Source: Amycolatopsis saalfeldensis | Lineage (GTDB): Bacteria; Actinomycetota; Actinomycetes; Mycobacteriales; Pseudonocardiaceae | Direction: 5' to 3' | Assembly (NCBI RefSeq): GCF_900110575.1 | Contig: NZ_FOEF01000004.1 | Location: 479,851 to 543,850 of the forward strand | DNA length: 64,000 bases | Shown: in pieces, positions 27,616 through 35,864 of the stretch | Numbering within the stretch: position 1 is the stretch's first letter | How the letters are laid out: each line of letters begins with the position of its first letter | Program-made: the position numbers and the translations under genes | The notes under the pieces: model-generated | The model's input: only the letters and a program-made list of their open reading frames with translations | Told to the model about the DNA's origin: nothing | Databases searched by the model: none

Positions 27616-28286
27616 TCCGCGTGCTGGTGGTGGAGGACGAGCCGGTGGCCGCCGAGGCGCACCGGGTCTACGTGGAGCGGCTGCCGGGGTTCGCCGTCGC
27701 CGGCGTCGTGCACTCCGGCGGCGACGCGCTGCGGTTCTGCGAGCGCGAGCCGGTCGACCTCGTGCTGCTCGACTTCTACCTGCCCGACACCCACGGGCTC
27801 GCGGTCTGCCGCTCCCTGCGCGCGGCCGGGCTGCCCATCGACGTCATCGCGGTGACCTCGGCGCGGGACCTGGCGCTGGTGAAGGCGGCGGTGTCCGTCG
27901 GGGTGGTGCAGTACCTGCTCAAGCCGTTCACTTTCGCTTCCCTGCGGGAAAAACTGGAGCGGTACGCGGAATTCCGGCAGGCCTCCGGCGAGGCCGGCGG
28001 GCAGGCCGAGATCGACCGGGCGCTCGCGTCGCTGCGCACCACCGAGCACCCGCCGCTGCCGAAGGGCATGAGCGCCCAGACTCTGGAGGCGATCACCGAC
28101 GCGCTGGCCGGGGCCGGCGAGGGGCTGTCGGCCGGCGCGGCCGCGAGCGCGATCGGCGCGTCCCGCGTCACGGCCCGCCGCTACCTCGAATACCTCGCCG
28201 ACAACGGCCTCGCCCAGCGCGAGCCGCGGTACGGCCAGGTGGGCCGCCCCGAGGTCTGGTACCGGCTGAAGTCCACCAGCTCGTGA
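27612..28286 (+). CDS. CitB/DcuR-type response regulator
   Basis: The 224-aa protein has a receiver domain at ~2-118 with the acidic pair in VVEDEP (Glu8, Asp9), phospho-acceptor Asp54 in VLLDFYLPDTHG, Thr in AVTSARD, and Lys in YLLKPFTF. A C-terminal winged helix-turn-helix follows (GLSAGAAASAIGASRVTARR, YLEYLADNGLAQREPRYG, GRPEVWYRL), the DcuR/CitB arrangement. It should activate the divergent dctA gene when phosphorylated by the kinase encoded just upstream. The last codons and TGA lie inside the left arm of a long inverted repeat that is interrupted by a transposase remnant. Confidence 0.92.
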   Translation: MIRVLVVEDEPVAAEAHRVYVERLPGFAVAGVVHSGGDALRFCEREPVDLVLLDFYLPDTHGLAVCRSLRAAGLPIDVIAVTSARDLALVKAAVSVGVVQYLLKPFTFASLREKLERYAEFRQASGEAGGQAEIDRALASLRTTEHPPLPKGMSAQTLEAITDALAGAGEGLSAGAAASAIGASRVTARRYLEYLADNGLAQREPRYGQVGRPEVWYRLKSTSS

Positions 28287-28307
28287 GTGTTCCGGACGGT
28301 TCTCACC
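28280..28307 (+). repeat. Left arm of a long inverted repeat
   Basis: CTCGTGAGTGTTCCGG and following bases to 28307 match the reverse complement of 28753-28780 at 27 of 28 positions. Without the intervening segment the two arms would fold into a strong terminator hairpin between two convergent genes. Confidence 0.85.
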
Positions 28308-28750
28308 CTCAGCGGCACAGGAGTGTGGCGGATCCTGCACCGCCTCGACATGGGCCGGTTGCCGTCCTCGCAACGCTACAAGCGGCATGACTGCCGCTGG
28401 AAACGCTATGAGAAGCAACGACCGGGCCACCAGGTACAGGTCGATGCGAAATTCGTCGAGCCGCTGCCCACGGCAGCAGCCACCGGTGTGCCGATCACGA
28501 CCGGCGGCGGGCGCGGGAAGTTCTACCAGTACACGGCCATTCAGCGCTCCACGGGCACGTGCTCGACAAGGGCATCGAGCACCGCTACATCAAGCCCCGC
28601 ACACCACGGCTGAACGGCAAGGTCGAGCGTTCCCACCGGATCGACGCCAACCTCTTCAACGCCGAACTCAAGGAATGGCAGGGGAGAGACTGCGCCAGAA
28701 GACACAGACCGAAGCCCCGGCCGTGTAATCAATCACCCTCAGCGGCACAG
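28303..28750 (+). mobile_element. IS481-type element remnant flanked by 18-bp direct repeats
   Basis: The 18-base sequence TCACCCTCAGCGGCACAG occurs at 28303-28320 and again at 28733-28750. Between them lie transposase fragments. The pair of direct repeats with foreign coding sequence between, placed in the loop of a hairpin, has the look of an insertion scar, although no element-end inverted repeats remain and 18 bp is longer than a typical IS481 target duplication. Confidence 0.6.
28321..28732 (+). pseudogene. Truncated IS481-family transposase
   Basis: Two blocks of recognisable transposase sequence survive. The first, at ~28321-28555, reads GVWRILHRLDMGRLPSSQRY, KRHDCRWKRYEKQRPGHQVQ and VDAKFVEPL, the end of the helix-turn-helix region and the first catalytic strand of the DDE/rve domain; its Asp is in VQVDAKF. 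The second, at ~28559-28680, reads LDKGIEHRYIKPRTPRLNGK and VERSHRIDANLF, the strand leading to the catalytic Glu (NGKVERSH). The DDE centre between them is deleted and the frame changes near 28556. The N-terminus and the C-terminus are also missing, so it cannot be active. Confidence 0.8.
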
Positions 28751-28752
28751 CC

Positions 28753-28780
28753 GGTGAGAACCGGCCGGAACACTCACGAG
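28753..28780 (-). repeat. Right arm of the long inverted repeat
   Basis: Complementary to 28280-28307 with one mismatch. It ends at the base before the GH20 stop codon, as expected for a bidirectional terminator of convergent genes. Confidence 0.85.
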
Positions 28781-30169
28781 TCAGCGGGGCCGGCCCGGCG
28801 CGTCGGGGCGGGTCTGCCACGGGTGGGGGCCGTCGAGGGGCCGGTACTCGACGCCGAGGGCGTCCAGGCGGGGCAGGTGGTGGTCGCGCAGGCGGGGCAG
28901 GAACTCGGTGAAGTCGCGGTCCGCCGGGCTCCACGCGACTTCCGCGAAGGCGGACAGGCGCGGGAAAGCCGCGTAGTCCACCCGCCGCGCCGAGTCGAGG
29001 TGCTCGGTCCAGACCTGGGCCTGCACGCCGCGCAGCCGGGGGCTGGTCAACGCCGGCTCGTAGCCGTACACGTCCTCCAGCGTGTGCAGGTAGCCGACGG
29101 GGATCGGTTCGTCCGGGTGATCCGACTGGCGGTGGTCGAGGTAAAGGTGCTCCTCCGAGCAGAGCACCACGTCGTGGCCGAGCGCCGCGGCCCGTTCCCC
29201 GGCGGTGTCGGACTGCCACGCGCCGATCAGCATCGACGGCAGGCCCTCGATCTCCAGCACCTCGTCCCAGCCCATCGGCTGCCTTCCGCGCGACACCAGG
29301 TGCGCGGCGATCTCGCGGACGAACCGGCCGTGCTCCCCGGTCGCGCCCGGCACCTCGTCCCCGCCCAGCGCGATCACCGGTGACGGGAAAACGTCCAGCA
29401 CGTGGTCGAACACCGTGCGGAAGAAATCCACTGTGGACTCCGACGGGTCGAGCAGCGAAGTGCTGATACCCCAGGAGGTCCACACCTCCCAGTCGGCGTC
29501 CGGGTCCGGTCCCAGCTTCGGGTACGCGGCGATGGCGGCGCGGGCGTGGCCGGGCACGTCGATCTCCGGCACTACCGTCACGGCGCGGGAAGCGGCGTAC
29601 GCGACGATCTCGCGCAGGTCCTCGGTGGTGTAGAAGCCGCCGTGCGGACGTCCGTCGCGTTCCGGGCCGTCGTGCCGTCCGACCATCGACGAACGCCGCC
29701 AGCCGCCGACCGACGTCAGCCGCGGGTAGGCCGGCACCTCGATCCGCCAGCCCTGGTCGTCGGTGAGGTGCAGGTTCAGCACGTTCAGCTTGTGCGCGGC
29801 CAGCAGGTCGACGAACCGCAGCACCTCGGCCTTGGTCCGGAAGTGCCGGGCGACGTCGAGCAGGCAGCCGCGCCAGCCGTGCCGGGGGTGGTCCCCCACC
29901 ACCCCGCAGGGCAACGTCAGTCCACTGTGGATGGAAGCGGCGCGGAACGCGTCCGGCCCGGCCAGCTGCCGCAGCGTCTGGCGCCCGTACACCTCGCCCG
30001 CGGCATCGGCGGCGGACAGGGTGACGCCGTCGGGCGTGATCTCCAGCCGGTAGCCCTCCGCGGGCAGCTCAGGCGCGGCGGAAACCGAGACCGGCGCCGG
30101 CCACGGGCAGCGGCCCGGCGTGGCGGAGACCGAGACCGGGCGGGGGAGCAGCGTGTCGAATCCGGGCAT
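28781..30169 (-). CDS. Beta-N-acetylhexosaminidase, GH20
   Basis: The 462-aa protein has the GH20 layout. An N-terminal alpha/beta domain (~1-100, EGYRLEITPDGVTLSAADAA, GRQTLRQL) leads into the TIM barrel beginning HGWRGCLLDVARHF and LLAAHKLNVLNLHLTDDQGW. The catalytic Asp271-Glu272 pair is in IALGGDEVPG, and tryptophans line the site (GWDEVLE, GAWQSD, QVWTEH). It removes terminal GlcNAc/GalNAc from oligosaccharides such as chitobiose. No signal peptide is visible, so it probably acts in the cytosol on sugars imported by the ABC transporter encoded just upstream; its ATG follows the permease stop by 2 bases. Confidence 0.92.
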   Translation of the reverse strand: MPGFDTLLPRPVSVSATPGRCPWPAPVSVSAAPELPAEGYRLEITPDGVTLSAADAAGEVYGRQTLRQLAGPDAFRAASIHSGLTLPCGVVGDHPRHGWRGCLLDVARHFRTKAEVLRFVDLLAAHKLNVLNLHLTDDQGWRIEVPAYPRLTSVGGWRRSSMVGRHDGPERDGRPHGGFYTTEDLREIVAYAASRAVTVVPEIDVPGHARAAIAAYPKLGPDPDADWEVWTSWGISTSLLDPSESTVDFFRTVFDHVLDVFPSPVIALGGDEVPGATGEHGRFVREIAAHLVSRGRQPMGWDEVLEIEGLPSMLIGAWQSDTAGERAAALGHDVVLCSEEHLYLDHRQSDHPDEPIPVGYLHTLEDVYGYEPALTSPRLRGVQAQVWTEHLDSARRVDYAAFPRLSAFAEVAWSPADRDFTEFLPRLRDHHLPRLDALGVEYRPLDGPHPWQTRPDAPGRPR

Positions 30170-30171
30170 GA

Positions 30172-31038
30172 TCAGCCTTTCACCGCGCCGGACATCCCGG
30201 AGACGAGCCGGCGTTGCACCAGCACGAAGAACACCAGGACGGGAATGGTCATCAGGGTGGACGAGGCCATCATCGCGCCCCAGTCGGTGTCCTCGGGCTT
30301 GAAGAACACCAGGATCGCCTGCGGCAGCGTCTGGTTCTCGGTCTTGGAGATGATGAACGTCTTGGCGAACAGGAAGTCGTTCCACGCGTGGATGAACGCG
30401 AGCACGCTCACCGCGACCAGCCCGGGCGCCACCAGCGGGAACAGGATCTGCCAGGTGAAGCGCATCCGCGACGCGCCGTCCAGTTTCGCCGCTTCCTCCA
30501 GTTCCACCGGCACCGCCGCGACGAAGCCGCGCAGCATCCAGATCGCGAACGGCAGGCTGAACGCCAGGTGCACCAGCACCAGCGAGCCCAGCTCGTTGAG
30601 CCCGAATTCCGGCGCCACCGCGCCGATCGAGCGCATCAGGAAGAACAGCGGGATGGTCAGCGCCTCCACCGGCACCATCTGCGCCACCAGGATCATCACC
30701 AGCAGCACCGTCCGGCCGCGGAACCGGAATCGCGTGAGCGCCACCGCGGACAGGAACGAGAACAGCAGCGAAAGCACCACCACGGCCAGCGCGACCACCA
30801 GGCTGTTGAGGAAGAACCGGCCGAAGCCGGACACCGTCAGCACCCGCTCGAAGCTGTCCAGCGAAGGCGCCAGGGTCCACGGCTTCGGGTTCGCCGTCTG
30901 GATCTCCCCGGCCGGCTTGAACGCCGAGAGCACCATCCAGTACAGCGGGAACGCCACCAGACCGGCCACGACCACCGTGATGATCTCGGCCACCAGCCGG
31001 CCGGGGCGGCGGACGCGCCGCGCGGTCATCACAGCCAT
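30172..31038 (-). CDS. Sugar ABC transporter permease, MalG type
   Basis: The 288-aa protein has six membrane helices. The first is at ~16-35 (LVAEIITVVVAGLVAFPLYW), and the cytoplasmic EAA loop reads ELEEAAKLDGASRMRFTWQI, where the ABC ATPase docks. FKPAGEI near residue 40 is the standard N-terminal MalG phrase. It is paired with the MalF-type gene upstream. The ATG at 31038 is chosen because GGAG lies 6 bases before it, which makes it overlap the preceding gene by 10 bases; later in-frame starts at 31032 and 31029 are possible. No ATPase is encoded nearby, so a shared MsiK-type ATPase from elsewhere probably energises the system. Confidence 0.9.
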   Translation of the reverse strand: MAVMTARRVRRPGRLVAEIITVVVAGLVAFPLYWMVLSAFKPAGEIQTANPKPWTLAPSLDSFERVLTVSGFGRFFLNSLVVALAVVVLSLLFSFLSAVALTRFRFRGRTVLLVMILVAQMVPVEALTIPLFFLMRSIGAVAPEFGLNELGSLVLVHLAFSLPFAIWMLRGFVAAVPVELEEAAKLDGASRMRFTWQILFPLVAPGLVAVSVLAFIHAWNDFLFAKTFIISKTENQTLPQAILVFFKPEDTDWGAMMASSTLMTIPVLVFFVLVQRRLVSGMSGAVKG

Positions 31039-31985
31039 GCTTCGCTCCGGCGCTGAGACCGGACGTACAGCCCGGTGATGGACAGCAGCAGCACGGTCAT
31101 CACGACTCCGATCGCCGAGCCGAGGCCGTACTCCTGCCCGGCGAAGGCCTGCTGGTAGGCGTAGACGTTCAGCACGAGGTTGCGCCCCGCGACGCCGCCG
31201 CCGTTGGTCATCACGTAGATCTGGGTGAACACCTTGAAGTCCCAGATGATCGACTGGATGGTCGCGATCATCAGCAGCGGCCGCACCATCGGCAGCACGA
31301 CCGTCCAGGTGGAACGCCACAGCGAAGCGCCGTCGAGCGACGCGGCCTCCAGCACCTCCTCCGGGATCGCCTTGATCCCGGCGTACATCGTCACCAGCAC
31401 GAACGGGAACGAACACCAGATCACCTCGGCGGCCACCAGCCCGAACGCGCCGAAGGTGCCGAACGTCCAGGAATGGTGCGCCATGCCCGTGAAGCCGACA
31501 CCCGAGAGCACTTCGTTGACCAGGCCGAAGTCGGTGTCGAAGAGGAACAGCCACACGTACGAGCCGGCGATCGCGGGCGTCGACCACGCGCCGAGCGAGG
31601 CCAGGAACAGCAACGTCCGCGGCACCGCGCGCACCCGGCTGGCGAGCACCGCCAGCGCCGTCCCGACCACCAGGCTGCCGAGGACACACGCGGCGGCGAA
31701 CCCGACCGTCTTGCCGAGCACGGTCCAGAACTGCACGTCGGACAGCAGCGCCGCGTAGTTGTCGAAGCCGAGGAACACCAGCGGCGCCGCGCCCGCGGCC
31801 TGGGGCTGCCCGTAGTCGTAGAACGAGATCAGCACCAGCTGGTAGATCGGGTACACCAGCAGCGCGGCGAGCAGGATCCCCGCCGGCAGCAGGTAGAGCA
31901 CGGCCGCCCGGCCGTCCCGGCGCCGTCTCGGCCGGCGAGGCGCGGGCGGGGCCGGGACGGCGACGGGCAGTTGCTGCGTGACCAC
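31029..31985 (-). CDS. Sugar ABC transporter permease, MalF type
   Basis: The 318-aa protein has a basic proline-rich N-terminus (VPAPPAPRRPRRRRDGRAAV), then six membrane helices starting YLLPAGILLAALLVYPIYQL. The EAA loop is GIKAIPEEVLEAASLDGASL. This is the larger of the two channel subunits that form a CUT1-type oligosaccharide importer with the MalG-type protein and the binding protein encoded on either side. It starts with GTG 5 bases after the binding-protein stop, so translation is coupled. Confidence 0.9.
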   Translation of the reverse strand: MVTQQLPVAVPAPPAPRRPRRRRDGRAAVLYLLPAGILLAALLVYPIYQLVLISFYDYGQPQAAGAAPLVFLGFDNYAALLSDVQFWTVLGKTVGFAAACVLGSLVVGTALAVLASRVRAVPRTLLFLASLGAWSTPAIAGSYVWLFLFDTDFGLVNEVLSGVGFTGMAHHSWTFGTFGAFGLVAAEVIWCSFPFVLVTMYAGIKAIPEEVLEAASLDGASLWRSTWTVVLPMVRPLLMIATIQSIIWDFKVFTQIYVMTNGGGVAGRNLVLNVYAYQQAFAGQEYGLGSAIGVVMTVLLLSITGLYVRSQRRSEAWL

Positions 31986-31990
31986 GGCGG

Positions 31991-33274
31991 CTAGCCGAAG
32001 TTCTTGTTCATCGCGGCCGCGGCGTCAGCGAGCGCGCCCGCCGGGTCCTTGCCGCCGGTCGCGATCTGCTGCACGGCCGTGGGCAGCACGTTCTGGCTGT
32101 CGATCTTCGACCACGCCGGGGTGCTCGGCACGAACTTCGTGCCCGCCTTGAGGCTGTCCACGAACGGCTTCAGCGTCGGGTCGCTCGCGGCCAGCTTCTC
32201 CTGCACGCTGCCCAGCGTGGGCAGATTGCCCATGGCGTTGTACATCTTCTCCTGGTACTTGGCGCCGGCCAGCAGCTCGGCGAACTGCACCGCGAGCCCG
32301 TGGCGCTTGCTCGCGCCGAACACGCCCAGCAGGTTGCCGCCGGCGAACGCGGGCGCGACCGAGCCCGGGGTGGTGCCGGGCAGCGGGACCACGGCGTACT
32401 TGCCCTTCACCGCGCCTTGTTCCACGGCCTTGCGGTTGAAGTCGCCACCGATGGTCATGCCGGCCTTGCCGCCGGCGAACGCCGTCACGCTCTGCGTGCC
32501 GGTGAGGTTCGCGCACGCCGACGGCGGGCAGATGTCGTCCTTCAGCAGCCCGGCGTACTGCGTGATGCCCGCCTTCGCCGGTTCGGACTCCACAGTGGAC
32601 GTCCACTTCCCGTTGTCCTGCTTGGCGATCTCACCGCCGTTGGCCCAGATGTAGGGCAGCATCGCGTAGGTGTACTTGCCGCCGACGGAGATGCCGTACA
32701 GATCGGGCTTGGCCGCGCGGATCTTGCGCGCGTCCTCGGTCAGCTCGGCGAGCGTGGCCGGCGGCTTGAGGCCCAGCTCGGTGAACACGTCGGTGCGGTA
32801 GTAGAGCGCGCGGATGCCGGTGTACCAGGGCAGGCCGTAGGTCTTGCCGTTCGCCTTGGCGGTGTCGAGCACGGTCGGCAGCAGGTCCTTGCCCTCGCTC
32901 CACGACGAGATGTTTCCGGTAAGGTCGGACAGCGCGCCGGTCTGGGCGTAACTCGCCACGTCGGTGTTGCCGAACTCGGCGACGTCGGGGGCGTTCGACG
33001 GGTCGTTGAAGGCGCCGGAGAACTTGTCGGCGCGGCCCTCGACCGGCACCCACTGCACATCCACGTCCACGCCGGCGTGCGCGGCCTTGAACTCGGCGAT
33101 GGCGTCCTTCACCGCGGCTTCCTTGGGCGCTCGGCTGGCTTCGTCGAACAGCCAGACCCGCAGCGTGCCGGTCTGGTCGTCGCCGCCCGACGCGGCGGGG
33201 GCGGACTGGGTGGGCGCGCAGCCGGCCAGCAGGGCCAGCGCGGCGACGGCGGTGAACGTGCGGCGCAGTCTCAT
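31991..33274 (-). CDS. Extracellular sugar-binding lipoprotein of the ABC transporter
   Basis: The 427-aa protein starts with a lipoprotein signal (RRTFTAVAALALLAGC; lipobox LAGC, Cys19) and has the family-1 solute-binding fold: LRVWLFDEASRAPKEAAV, then VPVEGRADKFSGAFNDPSNA and PDVAEFGNTDVASYAQTG. The central AGGKAGMTIGGDFNRKAV is typical of CUT1 binding proteins. It would be tethered outside the membrane and deliver an oligosaccharide to the two permeases downstream. GGAG precedes the ATG at 33274 by 8 bases. The company of a GH20 enzyme and GlcNAc-acid genes suggests chito-oligosaccharides or their oxidised forms as ligand. Confidence 0.9.
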   Translation of the reverse strand: MRLRRTFTAVAALALLAGCAPTQSAPAASGGDDQTGTLRVWLFDEASRAPKEAAVKDAIAEFKAAHAGVDVDVQWVPVEGRADKFSGAFNDPSNAPDVAEFGNTDVASYAQTGALSDLTGNISSWSEGKDLLPTVLDTAKANGKTYGLPWYTGIRALYYRTDVFTELGLKPPATLAELTEDARKIRAAKPDLYGISVGGKYTYAMLPYIWANGGEIAKQDNGKWTSTVESEPAKAGITQYAGLLKDDICPPSACANLTGTQSVTAFAGGKAGMTIGGDFNRKAVEQGAVKGKYAVVPLPGTTPGSVAPAFAGGNLLGVFGASKRHGLAVQFAELLAGAKYQEKMYNAMGNLPTLGSVQEKLAASDPTLKPFVDSLKAGTKFVPSTPAWSKIDSQNVLPTAVQQIATGGKDPAGALADAAAAMNKNFG

Positions 33275-33291
33275 GGATGGGCTCCAGGGAT

Positions 33292-34434
33292 TCAGGCGAA
33301 GAAGACCGAGTTGACCGAGGGGACGGCGAGCGAGCCCGCGACGGCGCCGGGGAGTCCGGTCGAAGGGTCGCGCGGCAGCCAGGTGACGGTGCCGGAGCGT
33401 TGGTTCGAGACGTAGAACCAGGCTTCGTCCGGGGCGAGCGCGAGGTGGCGCGGCCAGTTGCCGCCGGTGTCCACACTGGACGCCAGCGTGATCGCCGAGC
33501 CGTCGGCGGAAACGGTGAACGTGGCGATCGTGTTCGGGCCGCGCACGGTGGCGTAGGCGAACTTCCCGTCCTTCGACACCGCCATCTCCCCGGGGAACAG
33601 GTCGCCGGTGCTGCCCGCGGGCACGGCCGGGACGACCGCGATCGGCGTCAGCTTGCCCGCCGCCGCGTCCCAGCTCAGCACCGTGATCTCCGGCCGCAGC
33701 TCCTGCGCGAGGTAGGCGAACCGGCCGTTCGGGTGAAACGCGAGATGGCGCGGCCCGGCGCCGGAGGGGAGCGTGACCTGCTGGTGCAGCGCGAGTTTCC
33801 CGGTGGCGACGTCCAGGGTGTAGACGTACACCGAGTCCGCGCCGAGGTCGACCGAGAGCACCCACCGGCCGGTGGGGTCGTTGACCACCTGGTGCGCGTG
33901 CGGGTCGCGCTCGGGGCCGACGTGCTGCTGCAGGTCCGTCGCCGCGCCCAGCTTGCCGCCGTCCTCGATCGGCAGCACGACCACGCTGCCCGAGCCGTAG
34001 TTGGCGGCCAGCACGTACTTCTGGCTGGAGTGCACGGAAAGATGGGTCGGCGCGCTGCCCTTCGACGGCGTGCTGCCCAGCAGCTTGGGGTCGGTCACAT
34101 TGCTGATGTCCAGCGCCGAGACCGCCCCGTCCGGGTCGCCTTCGTCGGTGGCGTAAAGGATCCGGCCGTCGCGGCTGCGGTCGAACCACGACGCGTCCGG
34201 CACGCCGGCGACGGTGCGGACCGGCGTGAGCGCGGGCTCGGAGCCCGCGCGGGTGACCACGTCGAGGCCGTGGCCCGCAGGCGGCGTGCTGGTGTAGCTG
34301 CCGACATACGCGGTGGTGCCGGCCGAAGGGCGGCACACCAGCGGCGCGGCGTTCGCGAGCTGGGTGCCGAGAACGGTGCCCAGGCCCGCGGCGCCGGCCG
34401 CGCCGAGGAAGGTGCGGCGGGAAAGTCCTGACAT
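33292..34434 (-). CDS. Secreted seven-bladed beta-propeller lactonase (Tat signal)
   Basis: The 380-aa protein begins with a twin-arginine signal (LSRRTFLGAAGAAGLGTVLG). It continues as a lactonase/6-phosphogluconolactonase-type propeller: TTAYVGSYTSTPPAGHGLDV, then SKGSAPTHLSVHSSQKYVLA and PHAHQVVNDPTGRWVLSVDL. The late blades are AGPRHLAFHPNGRFAYLAQE and NWPRHLALAPDEAWFYVSNQ. Tat export implies it folds in the cytosol and acts outside. Known relatives open sugar lactones. The ATG at 34434 has GGGAG 8 bases upstream. In this operon its likely substrate is an aldonolactone, possibly the C1-oxidised GlcNAc unit made by chitin-active LPMOs (inference). Confidence 0.85.
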   Translation of the reverse strand: MSGLSRRTFLGAAGAAGLGTVLGTQLANAAPLVCRPSAGTTAYVGSYTSTPPAGHGLDVVTRAGSEPALTPVRTVAGVPDASWFDRSRDGRILYATDEGDPDGAVSALDISNVTDPKLLGSTPSKGSAPTHLSVHSSQKYVLAANYGSGSVVVLPIEDGGKLGAATDLQQHVGPERDPHAHQVVNDPTGRWVLSVDLGADSVYVYTLDVATGKLALHQQVTLPSGAGPRHLAFHPNGRFAYLAQELRPEITVLSWDAAAGKLTPIAVVPAVPAGSTGDLFPGEMAVSKDGKFAYATVRGPNTIATFTVSADGSAITLASSVDTGGNWPRHLALAPDEAWFYVSNQRSGTVTWLPRDPSTGLPGAVAGSLAVPSVNSVFFA

Positions 34435-34472
34435 CGTGGTATCTCCCAACGGTGAAGGGGACCAGAGGTGGT

Positions 34473-35864
34473 TCAGACCACCAGCATGGCCAATGCTGCC
34501 ACGGCGAAACCGCTGACGGAAAGGACTGTTTCCAGCGCAGTCCAGGTTTTCAGCGTGTTCGGCACGGTCAGCCCGAAGTAGCGGGACACGATCCAGAACC
34601 CGCCGTCGTTCACGTGCGAGGCGATGATCGAGCCGGCCGAGATCGCGACGACGACCAGCGCCAGCTGCGCCTGCGAGTAGTGCAGCTGCATCACCGTCGG
34701 CGCGACGATGCCGCTGGTGGTGACGATCGCGACGGTCGCCGAGCCCTGCGCGATGCGCATGCCGCAGCTGATCACGTACGCCGCCAGGATCACCGGCAGC
34801 CCGGCGTCGCCCAGCGAGCCGGCCACGGCCTGGCCGATGCCGGTCGCGGACAGCACGGCCCCGAAGAACGAGCCCGCGCCGACCACCAGCAGGATCATCG
34901 CGACCGGCCGCAGCGCCGCGGCCGAAAGCTCGCCCAGCTGCGCGCCCGTCATCCCGCGGCGACGGCCCAGCAGCCAGGACGCCAGCAGGGTGGCGATCGT
35001 CAGCGCGATCGCCGGGGTGCCCAGGAAGGCCGCCACCCCCGCGGCACTGGAGTTCTTGGGCAGCAGGATGCTCCCGAACGTGCCCGCGAGGATCAGCACC
35101 AGCGGGATCGCGATGATGCCGCCGACCAAGCCCAGCGACGGGGGGTTCTCACTTTCCTCTTCGGCGTCACCGGCGAGCTTGGCGAATTCCTCGGCCAGCG
35201 GCACGTTCACCCGCTTGCCGATCCAGGTCGAGTACAGGATGCCGCCGATGAACCAGGCCGGGATGCCGCAGATCGTGCCCATCAGGATCAGCCAGCCGAG
35301 GTCCACGTGCAGGAGCCCGGCGGCCGCGACCGGGCCGGGGTGCGGCGGGATGAACGCGTGCGTGATCGACAGTCCGGCCAGCAGCGGCATGGCGTACAGC
35401 ACGATCGAGCGGCCGCCCTGCTTCGCCGCGGCGTAGACCAATGGCGCCAGCACGAAGATGCCGATGTCGAAGAACACCGGGATGCCGAAGATCAGGCCGG
35501 ACAGGCCCATCGCCAGCGGGGCGCGCTTCTCCCCGAACGAGCGCAGCAACGCGGCGGTGAGCACCTTGGCGCCGCCGGATTTCTCCAGGATCGAGCCGAG
35601 CAGCGTGCCCAGGCCGATGATCGCCGTGATGTGCCCGAGGATGCTGCCGAACCCCTTCTCCAGCAAGGAGTCCGAGGTCTTCTGGGCCGTGCCGACCAGG
35701 GTGCCCACGGGCAGCCCGGCGGCCAGCGCGGTGAGCAGGCCCACCACGATCAGCGCGATGAACGGCTCGACCTTCACCTTGATGATCAGGACGAGCAGCA
35801 CGGCGATCGAGACGGCGGCGAGCGTGAGCAGCCCGCCCGTGGTGGTTTGCAGCCAGTGGATCAT
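34473..35864 (-). CDS. GntP-family gluconate-type permease
   Basis: The 463-aa membrane protein has 12-14 hydrophobic segments and GntP-family motifs: FIALIVVGLLTALAAGLPVG, GFGSILGHITAIIGLGTLLG, FGIPVFFDIGIFVLAPLVYA, and ITHAFIPPHPGPVAAAGLLH, with the C-terminal GSATVAIVTTSGIVAP and ISAGSIIASHVNDGGFW. GntP proteins are H+ symporters for gluconate and related sugar acids. Its start overlaps the deacylase stop (ATGA), so the carrier is co-translated with enzymes for an N-acyl-D-amino acid and a D-amino acid. N-acetyl-D-glucosaminate or D-glucosaminate would fit both facts, as it is a sugar acid and a D-amino acid at once. Confidence 0.92.
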   Translation of the reverse strand: MIHWLQTTTGGLLTLAAVSIAVLLVLIIKVKVEPFIALIVVGLLTALAAGLPVGTLVGTAQKTSDSLLEKGFGSILGHITAIIGLGTLLGSILEKSGGAKVLTAALLRSFGEKRAPLAMGLSGLIFGIPVFFDIGIFVLAPLVYAAAKQGGRSIVLYAMPLLAGLSITHAFIPPHPGPVAAAGLLHVDLGWLILMGTICGIPAWFIGGILYSTWIGKRVNVPLAEEFAKLAGDAEEESENPPSLGLVGGIIAIPLVLILAGTFGSILLPKNSSAAGVAAFLGTPAIALTIATLLASWLLGRRRGMTGAQLGELSAAALRPVAMILLVVGAGSFFGAVLSATGIGQAVAGSLGDAGLPVILAAYVISCGMRIAQGSATVAIVTTSGIVAPTVMQLHYSQAQLALVVVAISAGSIIASHVNDGGFWIVSRYFGLTVPNTLKTWTALETVLSVSGFAVAALAMLVV

